This document shows positions 1 through 8,951 of a DNA stretch of 64,000 bases, one piece after another (position 1 is the first letter of the stretch; each line of letters starts with the position of its first letter). The DNA comes from CAVQND01 sp964653485 (GTDB lineage Bacteria; Verrucomicrobiota; Verrucomicrobiia; Limisphaerales; UBA8199). The DNA lies in contig CAZZFF010000011.1 in NCBI GenBank assembly GCA_964653485.1, positions 13,813-77,812 on the forward strand. The letters run 5' to 3'. The notes under the pieces were generated by a model, which was not told where the DNA came from, searched no databases, and saw only the letters and a list, made by a program, of their open reading frames with translations. Made by a program: the position numbers and the translations under genes.

Positions 1-1290
1 GAAGACCAGGGTCCAGACCGGCTTGCCCAGGGCGCCTGCCAGGTGGGCGACGGCTGTATCCACAGAGATGACGAGGTCCATCTCCCCCAGGCAGCCGGCC
101 GTGTCGTAAAAGTCCCTGATGCGTCCATCCAACACCGCGAGCCGCGGCGCGGCGGACACGTGCGGTTGGTCTTCGGGCCGGATCGGAACTTGCAGGCTGA
201 AAAAGGCGATCCCCGGCGTTTCGAGGATGGGCCGGAATTCGGGGAAAGGAATCGAGCGGCGGCCATCATTGATGTTCCCGCGACTGCCCGACCATGCCAA
301 TCCGACCTTGCGATGGCCGGGCGGAACGGGCGGCAGGGCGTCGGTTATGGGGGCGACCAGAGATGGGGCACGGGGGATTGTCTCCAAGGTCGTCCCGAGA
401 ACCATCGGCAAACTCAGCACCGGCACGAAATAATCGAAGGGCGGCAGGGGTTCCCCAACCGCGACAACAGCGTCCGCGCAACGAGCGTGCTCGAACAGAC
501 GCTTGAGGGGGGGCTGACACTCGAAGATGACTTGCCCGGCCAGCGCGCGCGCCTGGGAAATAAAGCGCGCGAACTGGATCACATCTCCGAAGCCTTGCTC
601 GGCATACACCAGCAGCCTTTTCCCCGGAATCGGTTGCCCGCGCCAAAAGGGCTGCGGGTACGGGCGGGGGGGAGTCCTGCGCCAGCGCCATTCGTATTCC
701 CGGAACCCTTCCTGGAGACGGCCAAGCGACAGCAGGCCCAGCGCGTGATTGCTGCGGGCCAGATCGAACTGGGGCTGGATTTCGACGGCTCGCTCATACG
801 CGGCCAGGGCCTCGCCGGTCCGGACCAGGGCCTCAAGCGCCCGGCCCAGGTTGTTCCAAATCTCGTAATCCCGGGGGTTGAGGGCCAGGGCCTGACGGTA
901 GGCCGAAACAGCCCGCTCGAAATCGTGCAACTCATAGCAGGCATTGCCCAGCCCGTAATAGGCGTTGAGATATGCGGGGTTCCGCGCCAGGGCCGCGCCA
1001 AAGGCCTCCGCCGCGCCCGACGGATTGCCTCTGGCGGCAAGGACGCAGCCCAGGGCATAATAGGCGTTGGGCGAGCGTGGATTGAGTGACGCCGCCCGCC
1101 GCAACCACTCTTCCGCTTCCATTTCCCGTCCCGTTTGGCGCAGGATCAGGCCCAGGAGATAGGGCGCCTCGCCGTCCAACGGGGCGCGCTCCACGAGGTC
1201 CCGGCACAGCGCCTCGGCTTCGCCATGCCGTCCCCGGCGGTGCGCTTCCCGCGCCGACTCCAGCGTCTCGCGTGAACCGGTCGATGCCAT
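1..1290 (-). CDS. TPR-repeat protein with glycosyltransferase-like C-terminus (partial)
   Basis: The open frame begins at the ATG at 1290 and runs off the left edge of the window after 430 codons, so the C-terminus is missing. Residues about 5-190 are tandem tetratricopeptide repeats with the usual spacing of A, G, Y and P (for example NAYYALG, NAYYGLGNA and DYEIWNNLG). The rest looks like the catalytic part of TPR-linked glycosyltransferases of the GT9/GT41-like type: the segments EGFREYEWRW, LLVYAEQGFGDVIQF and, near the edge, DLVISVDTAVAHLAGALG are hallmarks of that family. Such proteins are cytoplasmic and usually act in surface glycan or glycoprotein synthesis. The substrate cannot be read from the sequence. 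No partner gene is visible because the downstream side is cut off. Confidence 0.85.
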   Translation of the reverse strand, partial: MASTGSRETLESAREAHRRGRHGEAEALCRDLVERAPLDGEAPYLLGLILRQTGREMEAEEWLRRAASLNPRSPNAYYALGCVLAARGNPSGAAEAFGAALARNPAYLNAYYGLGNACYELHDFERAVSAYRQALALNPRDYEIWNNLGRALEALVRTGEALAAYERAVEIQPQFDLARSNHALGLLSLGRLQEGFREYEWRWRRTPPRPYPQPFWRGQPIPGKRLLVYAEQGFGDVIQFARFISQARALAGQVIFECQPPLKRLFEHARCADAVVAVGEPLPPFDYFVPVLSLPMVLGTTLETIPRAPSLVAPITDALPPVPPGHRKVGLAWSGSRGNINDGRRSIPFPEFRPILETPGIAFFSLQVPIRPEDQPHVSAAPRLAVLDGRIRDFYDTAGCLGEMDLVISVDTAVAHLAGALGKPVWTLVF

Positions 1291-1423
1291 GCCGTGGATA
1301 CTCACAAGACAGGTTGCAACGGTCAAGCGCGCGCCCGAACCGGGCGTATGACCCGACGCGCCGGGGAAACCCCGAACGTCGACGGGCGAGCGGCGCGGAG
1401 TTTAGCCGGGCTGCGTTCCGGCT

Positions 1424-2131
1424 TCACACCTGGCCTTTTGGAGAGGCGCCGGCGGATCGGTTGATGCCAAGGACATACTTCGAGCACCGGGCGAGGCGGA
1501 ATGGCAGGGCATTGGTCACCCCTGCCGCAACGTCCGCCTCGGCGAGACCGAACTTGAGTTCTATCACTATCACGGCGAGGGGCGGACCAAAGCAGACTCG
1601 CGCGCCGGTGGCCGGCCTCGCGCCGGCGAACCGAAGCTCCGAATCCACCGTCAAGCGGAAGCGACCGTCGGCGCTCTGGAAGTAGTGGCGTCGGTATCGG
1701 TTCGGCAGCGACGGGAAGAGGTGGTGCAGCGCGGAACGCGCCAACTCCGGCAGGTTCGCCCGCTCGAAGGCGGTTTCCAGGTCCGCTCTGGAAACGCTCC
1801 CGTTCATCGTCAGCGGCGGCAGGCCGTGCGAGATTTTCCCGCTCAGCAGCCCGCGTTTGAGCTTGCGTTCGAGGGCCGGTGAGTCAATGCGGCCGGACCA
1901 CGCGCCATACCAGCGAATGCGCGTCTTGGTCCGGTGAGCGACGCCGTTGACGTGGTCGTAATAGTCGCGCAGGTCCGGCGAATCCAGATACAGGTTGTTC
2001 ACCCAGCGCGGAGAATAGACCTCCCTGAACGCGGCCGGATGCCGGCGCACGCAGGCGAGGACTTCGTGCAGGGTGAGGGCATCCGTGACGAACTTGCGCT
2101 CGTAGCGGGGATTCGGCGGCAACAGGGTCAT
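1424..2131 (-). CDS. VTC-domain (polyphosphate polymerase-like) protein
   Basis: The protein of about 235 residues matches the tunnel-shaped VTC catalytic domain first seen in yeast Vtc4. Its beta-strands carry charged residues pointing inward: YERKFV near the start, then RTKTRIRWYG, ALERKLKRG, RYRRHYF and IVIELKFG. The family uses these Lys/Arg/Glu residues to bind nucleotide, metal and polyphosphate; polymerase activity here is inferred. I use the ATG at 2131, which lies right before the conserved core. A TTG at 2155 would add eight residues and overlap the stop of the DUF4956 gene, implying translational coupling. The gene is third in the row CotH, DUF4956, VTC, an arrangement that recurs in bacteria and suggests one envelope-associated function. 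Confidence 0.85.
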   Translation of the reverse strand: MTLLPPNPRYERKFVTDALTLHEVLACVRRHPAAFREVYSPRWVNNLYLDSPDLRDYYDHVNGVAHRTKTRIRWYGAWSGRIDSPALERKLKRGLLSGKISHGLPPLTMNGSVSRADLETAFERANLPELARSALHHLFPSLPNRYRRHYFQSADGRFRLTVDSELRFAGARPATGARVCFGPPLAVIVIELKFGLAEADVAAGVTNALPFRLARCSKYVLGINRSAGASPKGQV

Positions 2132-2151
2132 GGGAGGCGGCGTTCGTGAGT

Positions 2152-2838
2152 TCAAGCGCCCAGCCCGCCGTCATCGAGGCAACTCACTCGCGCATGCGGG
2201 CTTAACTCCCGAACCCGTTGGTTGAACTGCTCCAACCGGCCTACGTCCTTGAAGTCGACGACGAACGCGGCCTCGATGGAGTCGGGTGTCTGATCGAACC
2301 GCTTCAAGCTCGCGCTGGCGCCGGCCGCGGCCAGGGCTTGCAATATCTGGCTGGCGCTCAGGCTGGCGGACGCCGGGCTGGTCACGGTCAGGTAGAGGTT
2401 GGGCGGGCCGGGTTGGCGGAAGAGCAGACTCCGGAACGCGATCATGCCGAGGATCAGAACCAGGGCCACGATGGTGACCAGGGCGGCCCCGGCGCCCAGC
2501 CCAAGGCCGACGCTGATGGCGAGAAAGAGGAAGGCAAGTTCCTCCGGCTCCTTGATCGCGGCGCGGAACCTCACAATCGAGAGCGCGCCCACGAGTCCCA
2601 GCGACAAGGCCACGGACGACCGGACGATGCTGATGATGAGGGTCGTCGTGACGGTGAGCACGATGAAATTCCGCGCGAATAACTTGCGGTTCGAGAGCGC
2701 CTGCCCGAAGCGAATGTAGGACCATCCGAGCAGGATGCCCAGAAGCGCCGCGATCACCAGACGCACGACGAGACCGGGCAGCGAAGCCAGGTCGGCGGGA
2801 TTCCAAAACAGTTCGTGGAGTGTTTGTTCGATTTGCAT
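2152..2838 (-). CDS. DUF4956 integral membrane protein
   Basis: This 228-residue protein has about four hydrophobic helices in its first 150 residues (around VVRLVIAALLGILLGWSYIR, IVLTVTTTLIISIV, LALSVGLGLGAGAALVTIVA) followed by a soluble C-terminal region of about 70 residues. The segment GLVGALSIVRFRAAIKEPEE is the signature of the DUF4956 family. The gene sits 25 nt downstream of the CotH gene, and its TGA stop overlaps a possible TTG start of the VTC gene, so the three are probably co-transcribed. DUF4956 proteins are commonly encoded beside VTC-domain proteins. The inference is a membrane partner of the VTC enzyme; its biochemical role is unknown. Confidence 0.85.
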   Translation of the reverse strand: MQIEQTLHELFWNPADLASLPGLVVRLVIAALLGILLGWSYIRFGQALSNRKLFARNFIVLTVTTTLIISIVRSSVALSLGLVGALSIVRFRAAIKEPEELAFLFLAISVGLGLGAGAALVTIVALVLILGMIAFRSLLFRQPGPPNLYLTVTSPASASLSASQILQALAAAGASASLKRFDQTPDSIEAAFVVDFKDVGRLEQFNQRVRELSPHARVSCLDDGGLGA

Positions 2839-2863
2839 AATTCAATAAAACCGCAATGAGCAT

Positions 2864-4942
2864 TTAGAAGTCGCCGTCACCCGGCGGCCCGAATTCATCC
2901 GGCGGGCCGAAATCGAATCCGGGCGGCGGGCCGCCGCGGAAGGGCGAAAGGTCCTTGTTGATCCCGGCGCGGAGCTGCGCTTCCGTGAGCGCGCCGCTGT
3001 GGTCCGTGTTCCACGCATCGAACCAGTTCAAGAACCCCTGGGTGAATTCAGCGCGCGTGACCATGCCGTCTTTGTCCGCGTCCAACGCGCTCAGAAATGC
3101 CTGCGCCAGGAACATCCCCGGCCCGAAGCCGCCCGGCCCACCCATGCCCGGAGGTCCACCGCGACCGCCGCCGCCCCCGGGCGGTCCGCCCGGGCCGGAG
3201 CGGGAAAGGACGGCCCCTTTGGACTTGCCTGCAAGTTGATCGTTCACGGACCTGGCGCGAACGGGGACGAAAGTTCTGATCGGTTTAAGCGCCTGCCCGA
3301 AGCCGCCCGAGGAGCCTGGTTCCCCGGCCACCACCTTCTCGAAACGCGCCAGCATTTCAGCGGATTCTTCCCATACCGCCGGCCGGAGCACGGCAGCCAG
3401 TTCATCCACCTGCCGCTCGATGCGTTCCGGCTTGAAAATCGTCTCGCTGAACTCCTTCATCCGGGCCAGGTAAAGGCGCTTGAACTTCTCCACCTTGAAC
3501 ACGCGCTCCAGAAACAAGTTTTGCCCGCCCCAGGGGCGCAGGATGCTCAGGTTCTCAAGCTCATCCGCGCTGCCGGCCATCGGGAATAGTCCGAAGGAAT
3601 GGTCGAAGTCCCAGGGGAGAAACTGAAACTGCTGCGTTTTAGGATGCAAATAGACGTAGAAGTTTTGGCCCATGGTGAGCAGGCTGTCCATGTTGCTGAG
3701 CCAGACGGTCACTGCCATGAAGCGGGCGAATTCATCCACGTCGAGGAACTCCTCCAGCCGCGAGGCGAACTCCGCGTCCCCGGCGTGGGACACGAGCTTG
3801 CTGAACTCGATAATGCGCCGGGTCTCGTGATCGAGCACCGGCGTCTTGGCGTCATAGGCGTCCTGGTAAGCGGACCAGTCGTTCCCCGCGTCCTCGAACA
3901 ATTGCCTCGTCACCGGCTTGAGCATCGCCCCGCGCTTGGTCCCGAACCGCGACCGCGTGAAGTCGCTGTCCACCTCCTCCACGATCGAATACACCCCAAC
4001 GCATTGGTTGGTGTATTTGCCTGGAACCGTGAAGTAAACGAGCGCGTAAGCCGTCCGCCCGCCGGGCACGCCGGCGTCGCGAAAAAGGCGATACGAGAGG
4101 GGCTCGTTCATGCCGCCCGGATCGTTGACGTTGTTGTGCAGGTTGAACTTGGTCACACCGCCAAGCCGGCGCCCCTTGAATCCGTGATTCAAGTCCACCT
4201 TCAACGGGCGTTTAAGCAACTCGCGAGACGTCATGTAAGTGTTGTTGCCTTTGTAGCGCACCGACACGTCCTTGAAGATCATGCCCTCAAAGTCCAGGTC
4301 GGCGTGGACCGTGGGAAAACCGTTGCGGTTGCTCTTGGGGACGCTCTGGGCCACCGATTGCCGCCCCGGCCCCGCAACCTCCGCCCGATTGCCGCGCGCG
4401 GCAGCCACCGCCGCATCGAGACCAGAGCGGATTTTGGCATTGTCCAGCTTGCCGGTCCGGTTGGTGTCCCAGGCGGCAAACCATTTTTGACCGAGCGCCG
4501 CGAATTCGGCACGGGAGAGTTGCCCATCGTGGTTGGAGTCGCCTTGGCTCAAAAAAGCCGGGGCCACTTCCGCGCCCGGTCCAAAACCGCCCGGCCCTCC
4601 CGGTCCCCCTGGACCGCCAAACCGTCCGCCGGGGCCTCCAGGCCCACCCGGGCCGCCCGGGCCGCCAAAGGGACCACCGCCGCCTTTGGGTTCCAGGGCC
4701 TCCCACTGGTCGGGCGTGAAGGTCAGGCGAATCTTCCAGACATTCGTCATTCCGAAAAGCCGCCCGCCCTCCAGGCGCGCCGCGGTGGCAGCGCCGGGAA
4801 CCAGCCCTTGCAGTGCGAAAGCGCCGCCTAACAATGCCAACAAGAGCAAGGCGCCCAACGCCGTGGCCAGGGCACGGTGCCTGACGCCGGGGGCATCGTC
4901 CGACGGATGGGTTCCGGTCCCGAAAGACATTCGAGCCTTCAT
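2864..4942 (-). CDS. CotH kinase-family protein with EF-hands and Gly-Pro-rich linkers
   Basis: The 692-residue protein has an N-terminal membrane anchor or signal (ALATALGALLLLALLGGAFAL). A collagen-like Gly-Pro-rich stretch at about 85-120 is followed by a pair of EF-hand loops (DSNHDGQLSRAEF and DTNRTGKLDNAKI). The CotH domain covers about 200-560; its typical segments are VRYKGNNTYM, KFNLHNNVNDPGGMNEPLSYRLFRDAGVP and FLPWDFDHSFGLF. A second Gly-rich linker and second EF-hand pair (DADKDGMVTRAEF, NTDHSGALTEAQL) close the protein. CotH proteins are atypical secretory-pathway protein kinases, and the WDFDHSF segment fits the metal-binding part of that fold. The first gene of the CotH-DUF4956-VTC row. 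The Ca-binding pairs at both ends and the collagen-like linkers are unusual additions; the target is unknown. Confidence 0.88.
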   Translation of the reverse strand: MKARMSFGTGTHPSDDAPGVRHRALATALGALLLLALLGGAFALQGLVPGAATAARLEGGRLFGMTNVWKIRLTFTPDQWEALEPKGGGGPFGGPGGPGGPGGPGGRFGGPGGPGGPGGFGPGAEVAPAFLSQGDSNHDGQLSRAEFAALGQKWFAAWDTNRTGKLDNAKIRSGLDAAVAAARGNRAEVAGPGRQSVAQSVPKSNRNGFPTVHADLDFEGMIFKDVSVRYKGNNTYMTSRELLKRPLKVDLNHGFKGRRLGGVTKFNLHNNVNDPGGMNEPLSYRLFRDAGVPGGRTAYALVYFTVPGKYTNQCVGVYSIVEEVDSDFTRSRFGTKRGAMLKPVTRQLFEDAGNDWSAYQDAYDAKTPVLDHETRRIIEFSKLVSHAGDAEFASRLEEFLDVDEFARFMAVTVWLSNMDSLLTMGQNFYVYLHPKTQQFQFLPWDFDHSFGLFPMAGSADELENLSILRPWGGQNLFLERVFKVEKFKRLYLARMKEFSETIFKPERIERQVDELAAVLRPAVWEESAEMLARFEKVVAGEPGSSGGFGQALKPIRTFVPVRARSVNDQLAGKSKGAVLSRSGPGGPPGGGGGRGGPPGMGGPGGFGPGMFLAQAFLSALDADKDGMVTRAEFTQGFLNWFDAWNTDHSGALTEAQLRAGINKDLSPFRGGPPPGFDFGPPDEFGPPGDGDF

Positions 4943-5143
4943 TTTGTTACCAGATTGTCACGATAATGTAATAATCATGCCGAATGGAACCTTAAGAGAT
5001 CATTAAGCCTCGACGTGATAGAGACCGTCGCCAAGGCCAGGATGTCAGAGACCTTCCGCGCTCGCGGCATCCTCGCCGATGGCATCGACGGTCGCAAATA
5101 GATTGCCTGGAGCCTCGGACGGGCCTACAACAATGGCTCGGCA

Positions 5144-7804
5144 ATGCTAGGGACAGACATGTGCAAAAAGCCGATGATGTCAGCACCAAATGCCGCCGGG
5201 CGCCAACCGCCTCTGCCGGCGACACAACCGCCGAGGCGGGCTGCATACCCTGACTGCGGGAGACGACGGAGGGAGCCGGCCCGGCTTGCGGGGGCGTCCT
5301 TGCTTTTCAGTCTGTTGGGGCTGGCCTTCACCCTGGTGGCGGCCCCGGCGCAGAGGCCGCCCAACATCATCGTCATTCTCGGCGACGACATCGGCTACGG
5401 CGACTTCGGTTGCAACGGCGCCACGGCGGTAAAGACGCCCAACGTGGATCGAGTCGCCAGGGAGGGGCTGCGTTTCACGAGCGCCTACGCTTCCTCGGCG
5501 ACCTGCACGCCCTCGCGCTATTCCTTGCTCACGGGCGAGTACGCCTTTCGCAAAAAGGGCACCGGGATACTGCCTGGGGACGCGGCGCTCATCATCGAGC
5601 CGGGGCGGGCAACGCTGCCTTCGCTGCTCAAGCGCGCCGGCTATTCCACCGGCGTGGTTGGCAAATGGCACCTGGGCCTGGGTGACGCGCGCGGCGCCGA
5701 TTGGAACGGCGAGATACAACCCGGTCCGCTCGAAGTGGGCTTTGATTACTCCTTCATCATCGCGGCAACCGGCGACCGGGTGCCGTGCGTGTATATCGAA
5801 AACCACCGGGTCGTCGGCCTCCTTCCGGGAGACCCGATTTTCATCAACTACAAAGAGGCATTCCCTGGTGAACCGACCGGCGTGGAGGATCGTGCCGGGC
5901 TGAAGCTGGATTGGAGCGAGGGCCACAACCAGGCCGTGATCAACGGCATTGGACGCATCGGATACATGAAAGGCGGCAAGGCCGCCCTCTGGAAAGACGA
6001 GGACATGGCCGATCAGTTCACCCGGCACGCCCTCGAGTTCATCGAGCGGGTGAAGGACAAACCGTTCTTCCTTTACTTCGCCACGCATGATATCCACGTG
6101 CCGCGCGTGCCCAACCCGCGCTTCGTCGGCCAGACCAGCATGGGCGCGCGCGGCGACGCCATCGTCGAGTTCGATGCCTGTGTGGGCCGGATTCTGGACA
6201 CGCTCGACAGGTTCAACCTCGCCGAGAACACCCTGGTCATCCTCAGCAGCGACAACGGCCCGGTCCTCGACGACGGCTACAAGGACCTGGCCAACGAAAA
6301 ACTCGGCAACCACAAACCCGCCGGGCCGTTCCGTGCCGGCAAATACAGCCTGTTCGAGGGCGGCACCCGCATGCCCTTTCTCGTGCGATGGCCGGGCCGG
6401 GTCAAGCCGGGGGTATCGGATGCCCTTGTCAGCCAGGTGGATTTGGCCGCGTCGCTCGCCGCTCTGACCGGCCAGAAACCCGACCCCCTGACCATGCCGG
6501 ACAGCGTGAACGTGCTGCCGGCGCTGCTTGGGGAATCCAAGACCGGCCGGGCATGGGTCGTCGAGCACGCCAATCGATTGGCCCTGCGCGATGGGGATTG
6601 GAAATTCATCACGCCGGGTCGGGTGATTGACCGCCTCGGCCCCTGGACGCAGGTTACAGCCCCCGATCCCGGGTTCCTTTTCGATCTCGCCAACGACCCC
6701 GGCGAAACCAACGACCTGGCGCCCAGTCGCCCGGAAAAGGTCCGGGAACTGGGAGAGTTGCTGGCGACTATCCGCCATTCCCCCTCCTCAGCGCGCGCGG
6801 ACGGCTGGATGGACGTCTCCAGCGCCCTGTTGGCACGGCTGACCAACAGCGGCATAAAGCCGGCTTGGCCCGGCGGATGTTCGGGGGTCGTGGCCGATCG
6901 CCAAACCGGGGCGGTAACCATCAAAGTCGTCGGCTGTGGCCTTTGGCGCAGTCCCGACCAAGGCGCAACCTGGCGGCGCATCGATGAAGACCTGGTTTCC
7001 GGCCGGGACGAAACGGGTTGGGCCACGAGCGCGGACCAGAACGCCCCAACCCGCTTGGCCAGTTTTTCCCTGGATGGATTGGCGGGCTGGACGCCTGATG
7101 GACGCCACTGGAAAAGCTTCGCGAGTCTTGGCCGCAACTGGGACTTCGGCTCGGTGGATTGGGGTGCGGAGCCCCCCGGAACCATGATCGCCGCCAAACA
7201 TGAGACCACTCCGCCCGGCGAAGTTTACGCCACCACCAACGGGGGCGTCACGTGGACGAAACTGGCGATCCATCTCAATGAAAACCGCGACCGTGTTTCC
7301 ATGCTCGGCGCCCTGGATGCGGGGACCTTCGTTTACAGCCGAGGCGACGGCATCTATCGCAGCACGGACACCGGGGCCACCTGGGCCAAGGTCTCCGCCG
7401 CCAACCCCCAGACCAGGATACCCGTCCTCTTTCGGGGAACGCACTATTTAGGGAGTGCCGCCGGGCTGCTCGTCAGCACGGACAAAGGCGCGAGTTGGCG
7501 GCCGCAGGGAGGCGCCGTTAATGTCTGGCAAGGCCCCTTCTTCGGCCGCGATGAAAAAGAGATTCTGGTCGTCGGGAGCGACGGCGTGTTTACGACGAAA
7601 GACGCGGGTCGGACCTGGACACGCGCGGCCGGCCTCAAGCCCAAGCAAGGCGATTATGTCTTCAGCCCAAACTGGTTTGGTTGCTACGCCTGGGACCCGA
7701 CGCGCGGCATCCTCTATGCCTCAGCCATGGGAAACCCAGTCTATAAACTTCAACTCGCGCCATCGGCGGACCCATCCGCCACCACGTCGAATCAAGCCCA
7801 TTAG
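5144..7804 (+). CDS. Secreted sulfatase fused to a BNR/Asp-box propeller
   Basis: The 886-residue protein begins with a long basic N-region and a signal helix (about 48-68). The sulfatase domain follows at about 72-545. It has the paired metal-binding Asp81-Asp82 (NIIVILGDDIGYGDFG) and the formylglycine motif C121-T-P-S-R125, in which the Cys must be matured to formylglycine; no maturase is in the window. The C-terminal 320 residues contain five Asp-box motifs (SPDQGATW at about 603, TTNGGVTW 697, STDTGATW 740, STDKGASW 778, TKDAGRTW 818), the pattern of a sialidase-type beta-propeller. The likely role is desulfation of a glycan outside the cytoplasm, with the propeller binding substrate. ATGs at 5174 and 5177 are alternative starts. 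The gene ends 6 nt before the PilT-like gene. Confidence 0.9.
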   Translation: MLGTDMCKKPMMSAPNAAGRQPPLPATQPPRRAAYPDCGRRRREPARLAGASLLFSLLGLAFTLVAAPAQRPPNIIVILGDDIGYGDFGCNGATAVKTPNVDRVAREGLRFTSAYASSATCTPSRYSLLTGEYAFRKKGTGILPGDAALIIEPGRATLPSLLKRAGYSTGVVGKWHLGLGDARGADWNGEIQPGPLEVGFDYSFIIAATGDRVPCVYIENHRVVGLLPGDPIFINYKEAFPGEPTGVEDRAGLKLDWSEGHNQAVINGIGRIGYMKGGKAALWKDEDMADQFTRHALEFIERVKDKPFFLYFATHDIHVPRVPNPRFVGQTSMGARGDAIVEFDACVGRILDTLDRFNLAENTLVILSSDNGPVLDDGYKDLANEKLGNHKPAGPFRAGKYSLFEGGTRMPFLVRWPGRVKPGVSDALVSQVDLAASLAALTGQKPDPLTMPDSVNVLPALLGESKTGRAWVVEHANRLALRDGDWKFITPGRVIDRLGPWTQVTAPDPGFLFDLANDPGETNDLAPSRPEKVRELGELLATIRHSPSSARADGWMDVSSALLARLTNSGIKPAWPGGCSGVVADRQTGAVTIKVVGCGLWRSPDQGATWRRIDEDLVSGRDETGWATSADQNAPTRLASFSLDGLAGWTPDGRHWKSFASLGRNWDFGSVDWGAEPPGTMIAAKHETTPPGEVYATTNGGVTWTKLAIHLNENRDRVSMLGALDAGTFVYSRGDGIYRSTDTGATWAKVSAANPQTRIPVLFRGTHYLGSAAGLLVSTDKGASWRPQGGAVNVWQGPFFGRDEKEILVVGSDGVFTTKDAGRTWTRAAGLKPKQGDYVFSPNWFGCYAWDPTRGILYASAMGNPVYKLQLAPSADPSATTSNQAH

Positions 7805-7810
7805 GAACTT

Positions 7811-8935
7811 ATGGAACGAGTCGCCCCAAGCACCTCCCTCGGCAAACTGCTCGCCTGGTGCGCCCAGCAGCAGGCCACGGACATCCACGCGCAGGCCGAC
7901 CGGCGCTACGCGTATCGCGTCGATGGCAAGCTCCTGCGGATTTCTCCGGAGCAATTCCCACCGCCAACCAATGAGAAAATCCACGAAGGCCTGCGGGAGG
8001 CCTTCTCCGCCGCCGTTTTCGAGCACATCGAGAAGCAGCATGAGATGGACTTGAGCTTCCTCTGCGAGAAGGTCCGGTACAGGGCCAATTTCAGCAAACA
8101 GCAGGGGGCGCAATCTTTCTCCTTCCGGATCGTGCCGCAGAAGATCCCGAATCTGGACAACTTGGAGCTGCCTTCGTCCGTAGCAAACCTTGTCCAGGAG
8201 CCTCGCGGCCTTCTGCTCGTAACCGGCGCCGCGGGCCAGGGCAAGAGCACCACCGCCTGCGCCCTCCTCCAACGGCTCAACGAAACGATGGCCCTTCGCA
8301 TCATCAGCATCGAGGACCCAATCGAGTACCTCTTTGAAGAGAACCGATGCCAGTTCGAGCAGCGCGAGGTCGGAGTGGACACCGAGTCATTCGCGAGCGG
8401 TATCCGCAACGCGATGCGGCAGGACCCGGAGGTCATTTTCATCGGCGAGATTCGGGACCGGGACAGCATCCAAGCCGCGATGCAGGCCGCTGAAACGGGC
8501 CACCTGGTGCTCGCCACATTGCACGCCGACTCAGTGAACCAGGCGATTGACCGCATACGCGAGTTTCATCCGGCGGAGGAGCAGGCCAATGCGAATGCGC
8601 TGCTGGCCCGAAGCTTGAACGCCATTATCTGCCAGCGCCTGATCCCCAGCACATTCAAAAAGCGAATTCCGTGTCTGGAGATTATGAAACGCAGCGCGGG
8701 CACCCAGGACGCCATCGCCCGAAATGATCTGCGGCTCCTGACGGGGCACATCGAGGCCTCGCTCAACGAGGGGATGCACAGCTTTGACCAGTACCTGATG
8801 CAACTACTCAAAAGCAAATATGTGGCCCTGGAAACAGCCCGTCATTATGCGGTCAATTGGAACAGAGTGGAAATGGAGAGCCATGGGTTCGCCCCCGCAA
8901 CGCCCGGCATTCTCAGGCCGGACACCGAACGCTGA
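7811..8935 (+). CDS. PilT/PilU-type retraction ATPase
   Basis: The 374-residue protein has the full set of motifs of type IV pilus retraction ATPases. These are Walker A GAAGQGKST (139-147), the Asp box IISIEDPIEY (from 165), Walker B VIFIGEIRD (from 208), the His box HLVLATLHA (231-239) and a C-terminal GMHSFDQYL segment. These proteins form cytoplasmic hexamers that pull pili in. No pilus assembly genes lie nearby, so this is an orphan ATPase set between a sulfatase and a polysaccharide-type protein, 6 nt after the former and 16 nt before the latter. Loose linkage to the pseudopilins of this window is possible but not shown. It could serve twitching or a pilus-like uptake machine. Confidence 0.9.
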   Translation: MERVAPSTSLGKLLAWCAQQQATDIHAQADRRYAYRVDGKLLRISPEQFPPPTNEKIHEGLREAFSAAVFEHIEKQHEMDLSFLCEKVRYRANFSKQQGAQSFSFRIVPQKIPNLDNLELPSSVANLVQEPRGLLLVTGAAGQGKSTTACALLQRLNETMALRIISIEDPIEYLFEENRCQFEQREVGVDTESFASGIRNAMRQDPEVIFIGEIRDRDSIQAAMQAAETGHLVLATLHADSVNQAIDRIREFHPAEEQANANALLARSLNAIICQRLIPSTFKKRIPCLEIMKRSAGTQDAIARNDLRLLTGHIEASLNEGMHSFDQYLMQLLKSKYVALETARHYAVNWNRVEMESHGFAPATPGILRPDTER

Positions 8936-8951
8936 ATTCCTTCGGACGGCG

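Noticed and set aside
4533..5006. Proline-rich plus-strand frame opposite the CotH gene
   Set aside because: The proline runs are the complement of the glycine-rich linker codons.
8820..8951. Upstream extension of the beta-helix/propeller protein overlapping the PilT-like gene
   Set aside because: The extra 44 residues are out of character and precede a normal signal peptide; the ATG at 8952 fits better.
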